64,000 bases of DNA from Moritella sp. 24. GTDB taxonomy: Bacteria; Pseudomonadota; Gammaproteobacteria; Enterobacterales; Moritellaceae. Location of the stretch: contig NZ_CP056123.1 of assembly GCF_018219155.1 (NCBI RefSeq), forward strand, positions 2,055,505-2,119,504. The letters run 5' to 3'. Positions 34,166-44,815 of this stretch are shown piece after piece (positions within the stretch are counted from its first letter, which is position 1; each line of letters opens with the position of its first letter). Under the pieces are notes generated by a model. That model saw only the letters and a program-made list of their open reading frames with translations. It was not told the DNA's origin and ran no database searches. The position numbers were made by a program, and so were the translations under genes.

Positions 34166-37100
34166 TGCGGTTTATTCAATATTTCTTTATTTTCCTTATC
34201 CTTATTATAGGATCATTAACCGCTTTACTTGGTAGTCACTCTGGCAATCAATATATTATTGAGCAACTCAAAAAAACGGAATTACCTTTACGTCTAGTGC
34301 TAACAGAAGGCTCGTTATTACACCAGGCTCGCTGGCAAACAATTGATTGGCAAGGGGAGTTATTTCAATTTTCGATTACTGAGTTAGACTATGATATTGA
34401 TTTAAGTTGTTTATTAAGTGCCGAGATCTGTGTTGATAACATAGATGCAGATACAGTCAGCTATTCAATGGCGTTAGCTAAAGAGTCAAATACGCTTTTA
34501 GGCGTAGATTTAGGTGATGCACTAACACGCATTGCTCATATTGATGATGAAATGATGAATAATGATTGGCAATTGAACATCCCGTTGCTAATTAGCGTGA
34601 AAAGTATAGATATTCGTAATATCAATGTTGATGTCGCAAACACCAAGGTAACGGCCGATAGATTAGAGGGCGCAGTTGATTTACACGGTAGAGATATCAC
34701 AGTCACTAAGTTGTTCACGAACAATGTATTTGTACAAGTATTAACTGAATCATCAACAGCGCAAGCCACTAACAATATTCTCACCCCGACATCTTCTGCG
34801 TATATTAATGAAGCGAATAAACAATTAGATATCGTTACTGAAATATTGAATGAATTTCAACTTTATCAGGTATCAATCCCATTACGCGTCGATGTTTATC
34901 AAGCAAAACTTAACCAATCTCAGGTTCAAATTAATGAATTATTTTTAGATTTTAATTCAATTGATTTAATTGGGTTCATTGATTCCGGCGAAGTTAACAT
35001 TGAGACATTAGTTGTTGATATGCCACAGGCTGATACCAGTGTGAGTGGTGAGATCTTGTTACAGAAAGATTATCCCGTGTTTGCAAACGTCAGTACCGTA
35101 CTTAAGCAACCGGAATTACTCAATCAACTTACTATAGATGTGAAAGCTGGTGGCAGCCTAGAAAAAATAAGCTTAGCAATTAATACGTCGGGCGCTATAA
35201 ATACACATGTTGATGCATCCCTCGCATTATTTGAGCCTCGTTTACCGTTTATTATTGATGCCACTTGGCTGGAATTAGGCTGGCCCTTAATCACACCTGC
35301 TTATATCAAAACACTGGACGGAGAATTATCTTTAAAAGGTAATTTGGATGATTATGCAATTGATATATCGGGATTGTTAGACATCGACCATGCGCCACCA
35401 TTAGACCTCAAAGCTCAAGGCCGGGGCACGCTAAAAGGATTATCACTATCAAAAGTGAATGCTCAAACGCTTGGTGGGAAAGCAATCGCGTCAGGTGTTG
35501 TTAATTGGTCTGATGGCATCACTGTTAATAGCAACATTCGCGCTGAAGGTGTGCAGTTAGAAAAGTACTGGCCGGATGTTAAATTGCAACCGAATGGTAA
35601 AGCTGTGGTTGATTTTAAACTTAGTCCTGCTTCAGATAACGATTGGCGACTTAATATTCATGGCATTGATATTACTGCAGACGTGGAAGGTTACCCGTTA
35701 ATATTGGAAGGGGCACTCACGCTAAACCAAGATTTATATTGGAACTTAAATGGCTTTTCTCTTTCGCGCGGAGAGGATTCGGTTAGGCTTGATGGCATTA
35801 TTAATGAGCAGTTTAAATTAGGTGGTGAAATAGATGTTAAATCTTTTACGCCTTATCTAGCGGACGCTAAAGGGGCTGCATTTGGTTATTTTACTGTCAT
35901 CGGTAAAAAGGATAAACCTTGGTTCAACTTTGATCTTTTTACCGACAATGTATTATTTAAAGATAATAAATTAAAACGTGCGGATCTAACGGGAAAAATA
36001 AGTTTGGCTGAGCGCCCTGAAGGGATGATATCTCTTACTGGTGAAACGCTTACTATTGGTGAGCAGGTTATTAATAAAATCGAGCTTGATTATACCGCGG
36101 AAAAAAACACTAACGGACTTCGCGTAAGTGTTGAGAATGAAAAAAATGATGCAGTATTGGCGATTAATGGTTTTTGGTTGGGTGATATTTGGCAGGGTAA
36201 GGTAAGTAAAGGACGAATTAACTCTGAATACGGCAATTGGATCATTGATCCGGATGTAAACTTTACCTTCTCTAATAAAGATTATTACCTCTCTGTCGCA
36301 GAGCATTGTTGGAATGAAAAAACAGCAAAATTTTGTTTAGGCTTTGATGGGAAACTTGATGAAGCTGATAAGCTCGAATTTGAGTTGCATAATTACGATA
36401 TTAATAAGCTGGGCTTAGACACTGCACGTAACCTTGAAATTGAAGGTTTGTTGAATATCAGTAGTACCATTACTTGGCGTAAGGAAGTCTTACAACTGAC
36501 TTCTAAAATCGACATTACGGATGGTTCATTACTTATATATAATGAAGAAGAAAGCAGTATTGCAAACTTTGAAGCTTTGACAATGGATGTTGGCTTAGAT
36601 AAATCGACTCTTACGACGAAGATCAATGTCAGTTCCCATGAATTAGGCGGGGTGACGGGTAACATTCGTATGGATGATATCTTTGGTCAACGAGCACTAA
36701 GTGGTGATGTTAATATAATTGATATCGATCTTGCGTTCATTGAACCTCTTATCTACCAAGTCGACGTGCTTAATGGCGTTTTATCCGGTGCCGGTATTGT
36801 TGATGGTACCCTCGATAACCCAGAAATAATTGGGCAGTTTAATATTAATAATGGCTATTTGTCAGGGGATGAATTGCCTGTCACGTTAGAAAATTTTCAA
36901 TTTAATATTGAATCAAGTGGTCAAAAGGCAAGTATTACGGGGAGTGCAAATTCAGGTAAGGGTACCGCTAGTGTGATAGGCAGTCTTGCTTGGGGGGATG
37001 GATTTAATTATGAAATGCTGTTGAACGGTGATAATTTTGAGTTTGATGATAACAAAGGAGTGAAGTTACATTTCAGTCCTAAAATAAAAATTACCGGAAA

Positions 37101-37959
37101 TGAAAGCGGCGCGAAAGTGACTGGTGACATTATTATACCTTATGCGTTAATTAAAGTTGAGCAACTGCCCCAAACTGCAATCCAAGTCTCTAATGATGTC
37201 ATTATTATTGATGCAGATAATGTCAATGAACAACAGGACTATCCACTCGATGTAGAAGTGAATATTAAGTTATTAGATGATGTTAAAATTGACTCATTTG
37301 GGCTTGAATCTCGTATTACAGGTGGCGTTAGTATTATTTTAGATGAAGACGGTAACTTGTTTTCTGATGGTATGTTACAGCTCGAAGATGGTCGCTATCG
37401 ATCGTTTGGACAAGACCTTTATATACGAAAAGGACAAATTGTATTTTCAGGTTCAGTGGATAATCCTTATATTAATGTTGAGGCAATCCGTAATACAGAG
37501 CTGACCGAAGATAATGTTATTGTTGGTGTTCGATTGATCGGGCCGGTAAAAAAACCTGTATTTACGATATTCTCAGAACCAGAAATGCAGCAAACTCGCA
37601 TGATTTCTTACTTGCTACGTGGGCGAGATGTGAACTCTGAAGATGAGACGAGTCAAGATGTTGTCATTACAACAATGCTGGTGGGTTCTAGTCTTGGACA
37701 GGGTAAAGATGTGATCAGTTTCTTAGGCGATACACTCGGTGTAAAAGACTTTGCTATTGATACTCGAGGGCAGGGGAATGATACGCGTGTTGAAGTAAGT
37801 GGTTATGTATTACCTGGCGTGCAAATTCGTTATGGTATCGGTTTGTTTTCTGCGTTAAGTGAAGTTGTAGTGCGCTATGAAATCATACCAAAGCTTTATA
37901 TTGAACTTGTGAGTGGTGTTGATAGTGCAGTGGATTTGTATTACAAATTTAGCCGTTAA
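34165..37959 (+). CDS. tamB: Translocation and assembly module inner-membrane protein TamB
   Basis: The 1264-residue AsmA-like protein begins with a signal anchor (about 5-25, IQYFFIFLILIIGSLTALLG) and continues as a long periplasmic beta-rich repeat rod, ending in the conserved DUF490 domain (about 950-1264), with the late IRKGQIVFSGSVDNPYINVEA and RYEIIPKLYIELVSG segments. It spans the periplasm as a lipid/protein conduit and pairs with TamA. The tam pair overlap by one nucleotide (TAATG). Confidence 0.92.
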   Translation: MRFIQYFFIFLILIIGSLTALLGSHSGNQYIIEQLKKTELPLRLVLTEGSLLHQARWQTIDWQGELFQFSITELDYDIDLSCLLSAEICVDNIDADTVSYSMALAKESNTLLGVDLGDALTRIAHIDDEMMNNDWQLNIPLLISVKSIDIRNINVDVANTKVTADRLEGAVDLHGRDITVTKLFTNNVFVQVLTESSTAQATNNILTPTSSAYINEANKQLDIVTEILNEFQLYQVSIPLRVDVYQAKLNQSQVQINELFLDFNSIDLIGFIDSGEVNIETLVVDMPQADTSVSGEILLQKDYPVFANVSTVLKQPELLNQLTIDVKAGGSLEKISLAINTSGAINTHVDASLALFEPRLPFIIDATWLELGWPLITPAYIKTLDGELSLKGNLDDYAIDISGLLDIDHAPPLDLKAQGRGTLKGLSLSKVNAQTLGGKAIASGVVNWSDGITVNSNIRAEGVQLEKYWPDVKLQPNGKAVVDFKLSPASDNDWRLNIHGIDITADVEGYPLILEGALTLNQDLYWNLNGFSLSRGEDSVRLDGIINEQFKLGGEIDVKSFTPYLADAKGAAFGYFTVIGKKDKPWFNFDLFTDNVLFKDNKLKRADLTGKISLAERPEGMISLTGETLTIGEQVINKIELDYTAEKNTNGLRVSVENEKNDAVLAINGFWLGDIWQGKVSKGRINSEYGNWIIDPDVNFTFSNKDYYLSVAEHCWNEKTAKFCLGFDGKLDEADKLEFELHNYDINKLGLDTARNLEIEGLLNISSTITWRKEVLQLTSKIDITDGSLLIYNEEESSIANFEALTMDVGLDKSTLTTKINVSSHELGGVTGNIRMDDIFGQRALSGDVNIIDIDLAFIEPLIYQVDVLNGVLSGAGIVDGTLDNPEIIGQFNINNGYLSGDELPVTLENFQFNIESSGQKASITGSANSGKGTASVIGSLAWGDGFNYEMLLNGDNFEFDDNKGVKLHFSPKIKITGNESGAKVTGDIIIPYALIKVEQLPQTAIQVSNDVIIIDADNVNEQQDYPLDVEVNIKLLDDVKIDSFGLESRITGGVSIILDEDGNLFSDGMLQLEDGRYRSFGQDLYIRKGQIVFSGSVDNPYINVEAIRNTELTEDNVIVGVRLIGPVKKPVFTIFSEPEMQQTRMISYLLRGRDVNSEDETSQDVVITTMLVGSSLGQGKDVISFLGDTLGVKDFAIDTRGQGNDTRVEVSGYVLPGVQIRYGIGLFSALSEVVVRYEIIPKLYIELVSGVDSAVDLYYKFSR

Positions 37960-37983
37960 ATAAAGTCGAATTATAGATAAAAT

Positions 37984-38006
37984 AAAAGCAGCTAGGCTGC
38001 TTTTTA
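37984..38006 (+). terminator. Terminator of tamAB
   Basis: AGCAGC and GCTGCT close a 3-nt loop, extended by A/T pairs, with TTTTT after it, 24 nt past the tamB stop. It may also serve the convergent cspD gene. Confidence 0.75.
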
Positions 38007-38024
38007 TCAAAATAGAACGATAAG

Positions 38025-38246
38025 CTATTTAATATCGCTTGCCTCGTGAGCTGAAATTGAAATAGCGTGAGATCCTTTTGGACCTTCATCAATCTCATAA
38101 TCAACGAGCTGTCCTGCTTTTAATGTACGATATCCGTCCATTTGTATAATAGAAAAATGAGCGAAAACATCATCACCACCCGCCTCAGGACAAATGAAAC
38201 CAAATCCTTTAGCGTTATTGAACCACTTAACCGTACCGGTTGCCAT
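38025..38246 (-). CDS. cspD: Cold-shock-domain protein CspD
   Basis: The 73-residue protein is one cold-shock domain with RNP1 KGFGFICPE and RNP2 DVFAHFSII. The start at 38246 gives the typical MATGTVKWFNNAKGFGF opening; a longer frame of nine residues upstream is not part of the family. Its place divergent from clpS and clpA is the classic cspD locus, which decides CspD over CspA-like paralogues. In E. coli CspD binds single-stranded DNA and inhibits replication in stationary phase. Confidence 0.88.
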   Translation of the reverse strand: MATGTVKWFNNAKGFGFICPEAGGDDVFAHFSIIQMDGYRTLKAGQLVDYEIDEGPKGSHAISISAHEASDIK

Positions 38247-38512
38247 ACCTCTGCATCCTTTCTTTTGTTGCAACGACCTTATTGCAAGTTGTTTGATAAC
38301 TAAACGTTATGTCCCCTTTTAATCGATGGGGAATAAGATGTATATAAAAAGATCATTAACTTGTTAATTAAATGATACATCTTGTTAATAAATTTAGTTT
38401 ATTCGCTACTATAGTCAAGTTAATATTCCTAAAAATGATTGAAATGAGGTAAACTTAGACGAAAGGTTGAAAGTTATTAGCCCAAATCTGTGATAGGTAC
38501 TAAGATATAATT

Positions 38513-38827
38513 ATGAGTAAGTTAGATGAACTGATTGATTTCAAAACAAGTATAGAAAGTGAGCTAGAGATAAAACCGCCTTCATTTTACAAAGTGTTTT
38601 TGAATAATGACGACTATACTCCAATGGACTTCGTTGTAGATGTGCTACAAAGGTTTTTTTCTATGGATATAGATAAGGCTAACCAAATCATGTTAACTGT
38701 TCATTATAGGGGCAGAGGGGTTTGTGGTGTATTTACGGCTGAGATAGCCGAGACAAAAGTATCACAGGTGATGCAATATGCAAAAGACAACGAACAGTCC
38801 TTATTATGTACCATGGAACAAGTATAA
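38513..38827 (+). CDS. clpS: ClpS adaptor for ClpAP
   Basis: The 104-residue adaptor has the [28 protein letters not shown] core, in which N-D-D and the hydrophobic pocket bind N-terminal Leu, Phe, Tyr or Trp of N-degron substrates, and [20 protein letters not shown]. It delivers these to ClpA, encoded next. Confidence 0.96.
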   Translation: MSKLDELIDFKTSIESELEIKPPSFYKVFLNNDDYTPMDFVVDVLQRFFSMDIDKANQIMLTVHYRGRGVCGVFTAEIAETKVSQVMQYAKDNEQSLLCTMEQV

Positions 38828-38875
38828 GTGTAATGATGACAATATTACGCAACACGTAGTTATAGGGAGATGCCT

Positions 38876-41149
38876 ATGTTAAGCAAAGATCTAGAAGTTA
38901 CGCTCAATGAAGCGTTCAAAACTGCACGTGAGAATCGTCATGAGTTTATGACGGTCGAACATCTATTAGTTTCACTATTAAGTAATAAATCGGCTTGTGA
39001 AGCAATCAAAGGTTGCTCTGGTGATGTCGATGCCATTCGCGATGAACTGCTTCTCTTTTTAGAACAAACGACACCTATTCTGCCTGAATCTGATGAAGAT
39101 AGAGAAACTCAGCCGACACTTGGCTTCCAGCGAGTGTTACAGCGTGCTGTATTCCATGTTCAATCTTCAGGAAATAACGAAGTAACAGGTGCAAATGTAC
39201 TTGTTGCAATCTTCAGTGAGCAAGAGTCGCAAGCCGCTTATATTCTGAAAAAATCAGGCATGAGCCGTTTAGACGTTATCAACTTCATTTCACACGGTAT
39301 TCGTAAAAACGATGAAGAACCGGGGATTGAAGATAGCCATGATTCGTCAGAACAAGCGATTAATGATACTGAAGATCAATCAACTAAACTTGAAAACTTC
39401 TCAACAAACCTCAATAAGCTTGTTGTTGAAGGGCGTATTGACCCTCTCATCGGGCGTGAAGAAGAGTTAAATCGCACGATTCAAATCTTGTGTCGTCGCC
39501 GTAAAAATAACCCATTACTTGTAGGTGAAGCAGGTGTAGGTAAAACTGCGATTGCAGAAGGCCTAGCATACCGAATCGTTAATGAAGAAGTGCCTGACGT
39601 CATGAAGAATACGCAAGTGTTCTCTCTGGATTTAGGCGCATTACTTGCAGGTACTAAATACCGTGGTGATTTCGAAAAACGGTTTAAATCGTTATTGAAA
39701 CAGCTACAAAAGCATGATGATGCAATTTTATTTATTGATGAAATTCATACTATTGTTGGTGCTGGTGCCGCATCGGGTGGACAACTTGATGCTGCAAATT
39801 TAATTAAGCCTTTATTGAGTAATGGTACGTTACGCTGTATTGGTTCTACGACATACTCGGAATACAGCCAGATTTTTGAGAAAGACAGTGCACTTGCTCG
39901 TCGTTTCCAAAAAGTAGATGTTGTTGAACCATCGATTGATGATACGGTTAAAATCCTACAAGGGTTGAAATCTCGTTACGAAGATCACCATGATGTACGT
40001 TATACAACGAAAGCTTTACGTGCAGCAACAGAGCTATCAGCTAAATATATTAATGAACGTCAACTACCTGATAAAGCAATTGATGTCATGGATGAAGCGG
40101 GTGCAAAACAACGTTTATTACCTATGTCTAAACGTAAGAAAACGATTGGTGTTGGTGAGATTGAGTCTATTGTGGCTAAAATGGCACGTATTCCAGAGAA
40201 ATCAGTTTCTTCAAACGACCGCGATGTACTTAAAAACTTAGAACGTAACCTGAAAATGGTTGTGTTCGGGCAAGATCCTGCGATCGAAGTGCTTACCGAT
40301 GCAATTCGTTTATCTCGTTCAGGTTTAGGTGCTGAAGCAAAACCAATTGGTTCTTTCCTATTTGCAGGCCCAACGGGTGTTGGTAAAACAGAAGTGACGC
40401 AGCGATTAGCTAAAATCATGGGTGTTGATCTTATCCGTTTTGATATGTCTGAATACATGGAACGTCATACGGTATCTCGTTTGATTGGTGCACCTCCTGG
40501 TTATGTTGGCTATGATCAAGGTGGTTTATTAACAGACGCTGTGATTAAGCAGCCTCACGCTGTTGTATTGCTTGATGAAATTGAAAAAGCACATCCAGAT
40601 GTATTTAACCTGTTATTACAAGTGATGGATAACGGTACACTAACGGATAACAATGGCCGTAAAGCTGATTTCCGTAATATTATTCTTGTTATGACAACGA
40701 ATGCTGGTGCGACTGAAACAGTTCGTCAATCGATTGGTTTTAAAGAGCAAGATAATAACAGCGACGCACTAGGTGAAGTGAACAAATTATTTGCTCCTGA
40801 GTTCCGAAATCGTCTTGATAACATCATCTGGTTTAATCACCTTGACTTGGATGTTATCCATATGGTCGTTGACAAATTCTTAGTCGAACTAGAAGCGCAG
40901 CTGGATGATAAACAAGTAACCTTACATGTATCAAACGAAGCACGTAAATGGTTGGCTGATAAGGGTTACGATAAAACGATGGGTGCACGACCAATGGCGC
41001 GTGTTATTCAAGATAAAATTAAGCGTAATCTTGCTAATGAAATTTTATTTGGCAAGTTAGCTGGTGGTGGCGCTGTTGATATTCAGCTTGGTGATGATGA
41101 GTTAAAATTCACATTCACGGATGTAAAAGTGACTGCAACAGAAACATAA
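38876..41149 (+). CDS. clpA: ATP-dependent protease ATPase subunit ClpA
   Basis: The Clp N-domain (about 1-145) is followed by two AAA+ modules with Walker [14 protein letters not shown] and [12 protein letters not shown] and a ClpP-binding region at the second module. It unfolds substrates for ClpP. The ATG at 38876 is chosen over that at 38870 because GGGAGA would otherwise touch the start codon, and because the family begins ML-x-x-D/E-LE. Length 757 residues matches. Confidence 0.96.
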   Translation: MLSKDLEVTLNEAFKTARENRHEFMTVEHLLVSLLSNKSACEAIKGCSGDVDAIRDELLLFLEQTTPILPESDEDRETQPTLGFQRVLQRAVFHVQSSGNNEVTGANVLVAIFSEQESQAAYILKKSGMSRLDVINFISHGIRKNDEEPGIEDSHDSSEQAINDTEDQSTKLENFSTNLNKLVVEGRIDPLIGREEELNRTIQILCRRRKNNPLLVGEAGVGKTAIAEGLAYRIVNEEVPDVMKNTQVFSLDLGALLAGTKYRGDFEKRFKSLLKQLQKHDDAILFIDEIHTIVGAGAASGGQLDAANLIKPLLSNGTLRCIGSTTYSEYSQIFEKDSALARRFQKVDVVEPSIDDTVKILQGLKSRYEDHHDVRYTTKALRAATELSAKYINERQLPDKAIDVMDEAGAKQRLLPMSKRKKTIGVGEIESIVAKMARIPEKSVSSNDRDVLKNLERNLKMVVFGQDPAIEVLTDAIRLSRSGLGAEAKPIGSFLFAGPTGVGKTEVTQRLAKIMGVDLIRFDMSEYMERHTVSRLIGAPPGYVGYDQGGLLTDAVIKQPHAVVLLDEIEKAHPDVFNLLLQVMDNGTLTDNNGRKADFRNIILVMTTNAGATETVRQSIGFKEQDNNSDALGEVNKLFAPEFRNRLDNIIWFNHLDLDVIHMVVDKFLVELEAQLDDKQVTLHVSNEARKWLADKGYDKTMGARPMARVIQDKIKRNLANEILFGKLAGGGAVDIQLGDDELKFTFTDVKVTATET

Positions 41150-41238
41150 TTAGTTAATTTTTGAATCTGCTATAAGGTTGTTTTTTTTCAAATTAGTGTT
41201 ACTTTGTACCTAGGCTTGACTTAAAGAGGGAATGCAAA

Positions 41239-41604
41239 ATGGATATTTCCGCATTAACTAGAGTCGAAATTAGTATCCCAGATGGGATCAGTTTTGATTC
41301 ATTAGGACTTGAACTTGACGATGATGGCAGCATTTCCTTTGATATCGAAACATTGGAAGCGGTAGCATTAGAAAGTGGTATTGATGTGGCCTTATTAGAT
41401 GAAGGCTACGTATTACAAGTATTGCTCATTAGTTTTTATCAATGGCATCGCGTGCATAATGGTGAGGTAAACTCTGTCATGGAAGATATTATTGAGCAAG
41501 CAAACGATTTATCTGCTTATTCTGATGATGAGTTAATAATGATATTGGGTTCTGCTGAAATGGATAAACAGGCTAATGTCGCCATTTCACAAATTGTTCA
41601 CTAG
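41239..41604 (+). CDS. Acidic protein of unknown function
   Basis: The 121-residue protein is strongly acidic (for example GLELDDDGSISFDIETLEAVALESGIDVALLDEGY), has no signal peptide or membrane segment, and is predicted mostly helical in the second half (VLQVLLISFYQWHRVHNGEVNSVMEDIIEQANDL). A good ribosome binding site (AGAGGGA) precedes the ATG. I do not recognise the family. It has its own unit between clpA and a bidirectional terminator. Confidence 0.7.
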   Translation: MDISALTRVEISIPDGISFDSLGLELDDDGSISFDIETLEAVALESGIDVALLDEGYVLQVLLISFYQWHRVHNGEVNSVMEDIIEQANDLSAYSDDELIMILGSAEMDKQANVAISQIVH

Positions 41605-41637
41605 TTATTAATGTTATCTTGATAAAGCAACCTAAAC

Positions 41638-41669
41638 GAAAAATGGAAGCCAATTGGCTTCCATTTTTA
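41638..41669. terminator. Bidirectional terminator between convergent genes
   Basis: An 11-bp stem (AAATGGAAGCC with GGCTTCCATTT) around AATT is flanked by A's on the left and T's on the right, so it can end transcription from the acidic-protein gene and from the CvfB-like gene. Confidence 0.88.
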
Positions 41670-41728
41670 TTATGCGCTTTTAGTGCAATCTATTTTTACT
41701 GATAGTATGCAACTATGTATAGCGTATA

Positions 41729-42577
41729 TTATTCACTGTCTTTAACTTGTAAGCCAACGTTACCCGTCTTAACGATATCAATGATACCTTTCTTGAATAA
41801 TTGACCTACAGCGCTTTTGAATGTCTTTTTACTTACACCAAATAAACGAGAGATTGTTTCTGGGTCTGTTTTATCAGTAACAGCCATGAAGCCGCCATGC
41901 TTGTTTAACTCTGATAATAACACTTGGCTAAAATCAGATACTTTGCCGTGGCCAGGTTCATTGAGTAAGATATCAATTTTACCGTCTTCACGTACTTTTT
42001 GAATGTAGCCTTTTTGTTTTTCGCCACGGTTTAATTTCTTAAACATTTCATTCTTGTACACAACGCCCCAGTGGCTATTATTTACAATAACTTTATAGCC
42101 AAGGTCAGTTGGATCAACAGGCGTAATTTCAACTTCTTCATGTAATTTGTATCGTGCTGGCGTATTGTCAACATGACGATCTAGCTTTGTTGTTGCTGTG
42201 ATACGACCATGAATGCGATCAAGGTAGATAGCAACAAGGTATTCACGACCCACTTGTAATGGAATGCGTTGTTCGCTGTATGGAACTAAAAGATCTTTGT
42301 CTAAGCCCCAATCAAGGAATGCACCCACATTGTTTACTTGTTTTACTTTTAGCATGACAAATTCGCCAACTGCGCCAAGTACTTTTTGAGTGGTTGCAAT
42401 GATACGGTCTTCTGAATCAAGGTAGATAAATACCTCAAGATCATCACCGATATCTGCATTTATTGGTGCATTTGTAAAAGGTAAAAGAATTTCACCCAAT
42501 ACTCCGCCGTCCAGATAGAAACCTGAACCAGTTTCTTTGATAATTTCTAAGGTATTTAACTTACCTAATTCTGCCAT
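41729..42577 (-). CDS. CvfB/YitL-family S1 RNA-binding protein
   Basis: The 282-residue protein contains tandem S1-like OB folds (about 5-65, 75-130, 145-205) and a C-terminal winged helix (about 225-280, RLFGVSKKTFKSAVGQLFKKGII). This is the layout of CvfB (S. aureus virulence regulator) and B. subtilis YitL. RNA binding is the expected activity. The start MAELGKLNTLEI is used because the upstream extension is not family-like. Confidence 0.83.
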   Translation of the reverse strand: MAELGKLNTLEIIKETGSGFYLDGGVLGEILLPFTNAPINADIGDDLEVFIYLDSEDRIIATTQKVLGAVGEFVMLKVKQVNNVGAFLDWGLDKDLLVPYSEQRIPLQVGREYLVAIYLDRIHGRITATTKLDRHVDNTPARYKLHEEVEITPVDPTDLGYKVIVNNSHWGVVYKNEMFKKLNRGEKQKGYIQKVREDGKIDILLNEPGHGKVSDFSQVLLSELNKHGGFMAVTDKTDPETISRLFGVSKKTFKSAVGQLFKKGIIDIVKTGNVGLQVKDSE

Positions 42578-42721
42578 AGTGCTATGCTCTGTATTGAAAT
42601 AATGAGGGTTATAGTAGATCACCCAATAATGCGGGCAATGTACCATGAAGCGCGAAAAAAGCCCAATATTTGAAGCTGAATTAATATTAATAACTTGAAA
42701 GGTTAAATTTATGCACTAATA

Positions 42722-42751
42722 TTGCCTGATAATAATGCCTTCTGTTATACT
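42722..42751 (+). promoter_or_regulatory. Possible sigma-70 promoter for rluF
   Basis: TTGCCT and TATACT are spaced by 18 nt, about 90 nt ahead of the rluF start. Moderate match only. Confidence 0.45.
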
Positions 42752-42839
42752 TCGCGCACTTAATTGCGGTATTTCTGAAGTTCTCATTATCAAAACCTTT
42801 TCGCAATTCCTAATTCCCTTAATATTAGTATAAATTATC

Positions 42840-44039
42840 ATGACGCAACAAGACATTAAACAGACTCGACTTAATAAATACATCAGCGACACGGGTTATT
42901 GTTCTCGTCGTGAAGCAGACCGCTTAATTGAGCAAGGTCGTGTAACCATTAACGGAAAAATCCCTGAAATGGGGACTAAAGTGTCAGATGGCGACATGGT
43001 TTCAGTAAACGGTAAACCAGTAAAAGCCAAGCAAAAGCGTATCTACATTGCGTTAAACAAGCCAGCGGGTATTACCTGTACAACTGAGCGCCATATTCAA
43101 GGTAATGTAATTGATTTAATTGATTACAGTACACGTATCTTCCCAATCGGTCGTCTTGATAAACCTTCTGAAGGTCTTATCTTTTTGACTAATGATGGTG
43201 ATATCGTTAATAAAATTCTGCGTGCAGGTAATGCACATGAAAAAGAATATATTGTTAAAGTAGATAGTACGGTTACAGATAAGTTTATAACGGGTATGTC
43301 TCGTGGCGTTCCAATCTTAGATACAGTCACTAAGCCATGTAAAGTGACACGTGAAGGTCGTTTTGAATTCAAAATTATTTTAACACAAGGCTTAAATCAA
43401 CAGATTCGTCGTATGTGTGAACATTTTGGCTTCCAAGTTAAGTCGCTAACACGAACGCGTATCATGAATATTGATATGAAAGGCTTAGCGACAGGTCAGT
43501 GGCGTTTACTGACAGATAAAGAAATGGCAGAAATCAACAATATGGTTGAAGGTTCAAGCAGTACTGAAGAAGCGTCTGATTATGGCCAAGCGAAACCAAA
43601 AACAAAAGGTGTACATTCTAAACGTGGTGTAAACAGTGCAGCACGCCAGAAACGTTTTGGTTATGGCGATTATGCAGCAACACCTGGCCAAGTTTTGAAT
43701 GATGAAACGAGTTCTGATTATTGGCAGCAAGATGAAACAGCTGCTGCTCTAGATAAGAGCGACGAATCAACATCTAATTTCTGGACGCAAAATGCAGCAT
43801 CGTCTGATGTTTCATCTGATGTGTCTTCAGATATAGTTAAGCAAGATAAACCAACCTCTTTTTCTGATGAACAAATTGCATCAAGAGCGCGTTTTGAGTC
43901 AGCAGGGAAGAGAAAAGAGCGAAAACCAGCTACGCGCCTGAGTATTATTGCTGAACGTGAGAAAGCGAAGTTGGCTAATGCTAAAGCGAGTCCAGCAGCA
44001 CCACGTGTTAAAGGCACGTTGTCGTTGAAAAAGAAGTAA
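42840..44039 (+). CDS. rluF: 23S rRNA pseudouridine synthase RluF with long C-terminal tail
   Basis: An S4 RNA-binding domain (about 9-65, [19 protein letters not shown]) precedes the RsuA-type catalytic domain with [21 protein letters not shown] (catalytic Asp) and [16 protein letters not shown]. These read closely like E. coli RluF, which modifies U2604 of 23S rRNA. From about residue 240 to 399 the protein continues in a polar tail rich in Ser, Asp, Lys and Gln, with near repeats such as SSDYWQQDE and TSNFWTQNA and a basic end; E. coli RluF is about 110 residues shorter. Confidence 0.9.
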   Translation: MTQQDIKQTRLNKYISDTGYCSRREADRLIEQGRVTINGKIPEMGTKVSDGDMVSVNGKPVKAKQKRIYIALNKPAGITCTTERHIQGNVIDLIDYSTRIFPIGRLDKPSEGLIFLTNDGDIVNKILRAGNAHEKEYIVKVDSTVTDKFITGMSRGVPILDTVTKPCKVTREGRFEFKIILTQGLNQQIRRMCEHFGFQVKSLTRTRIMNIDMKGLATGQWRLLTDKEMAEINNMVEGSSSTEEASDYGQAKPKTKGVHSKRGVNSAARQKRFGYGDYAATPGQVLNDETSSDYWQQDETAAALDKSDESTSNFWTQNAASSDVSSDVSSDIVKQDKPTSFSDEQIASRARFESAGKRKERKPATRLSIIAEREKAKLANAKASPAAPRVKGTLSLKKK

Positions 44040-44048
44040 CGCTGTATA

Positions 44049-44711
44049 ATGTCAGTCGATAAGTATCCTGAAATTGACATTCCGTTTGATGTTCGCTACA
44101 CATGTTTATTTTGTGGCGAACCATCGGATGAAACAGTCAACATTCCTTTTTCAGTGGATGATATAAACAAAACCTCTCATTCTCCTTTATCAGTCCCTGT
44201 TTGTATTGAATGTCAGTCCTTTGTCAAAAAAGCACGATGTCATTCAGTTTATCAATATCAAAAGGCTGTTAAAGCAGCGTTAACGCGAAAATATCAAAAA
44301 GCGTTAAGTATTGGTTCAAATTGGACAGAGCAAGAACTGCAGGAATCAGAATTCGAAGGCGCTGCATTTGAAGGTTTCAAGCGTAGTGCTTGGATGATGT
44401 ACACGATTGCAAAAGAAAGGATTAACTATACTGGATGGACGTTATGTTTAGATGGTATCCCTTTGGTTGCAGATGACGAAAATAGTGGCTTTGAATTCGA
44501 TGGAACTCGTTTTGTAAGTGTTGACCATGCGGTTGAGCACTATATCAAAACATTCCACCTTGATGCTTTACTATTACCTGAACTCGTTAAACTGCTTGGT
44601 GAAGAAAAGTTCAGTTATGCAATCAGAGTAAGTCGTCTTTATCTTAGTATATCTGCCGTTGAGCGGGCTGAAATTTTGGCTGATATCGCAGAAAGTCTAT
44701 CGGAAGTATAA
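44049..44711 (+). CDS. Conserved-looking protein of unknown function with CxxC pairs
   Basis: The 220-residue protein has an N-terminal possible zinc site formed by Cys19/Cys22 (CLFC) and Cys52/Cys55 (CIEC), perhaps with Cys64-His65. The rest is mixed, with an acidic patch and a helical C-terminus; no signal peptide. It starts 9 nt after rluF, so both are likely co-transcribed. I do not recognise a named family; zinc binding is inference. Confidence 0.72.
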   Translation: MSVDKYPEIDIPFDVRYTCLFCGEPSDETVNIPFSVDDINKTSHSPLSVPVCIECQSFVKKARCHSVYQYQKAVKAALTRKYQKALSIGSNWTEQELQESEFEGAAFEGFKRSAWMMYTIAKERINYTGWTLCLDGIPLVADDENSGFEFDGTRFVSVDHAVEHYIKTFHLDALLLPELVKLLGEEKFSYAIRVSRLYLSISAVERAEILADIAESLSEV

Positions 44712-44753
44712 CCAGCACGAATAGACGTTCGTCATCGAATTCGTTGTGATGAG

Positions 44754-44793
44754 TTGAATAACTCAGAGTCGTTAAATACTTTGAGTTATTCAA
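44754..44793. terminator. Hairpin between convergent genes
   Basis: A 12-bp perfect stem (TTGAATAACTCA with TGAGTTATTCAA) with a 16-nt loop lies between the CxxC protein gene and the porin gene. It could end transcription in both directions, although T-runs are short. Confidence 0.5.
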
Positions 44794-44815
44794 TAATACT
44801 TGCTGGGCGTCATAC

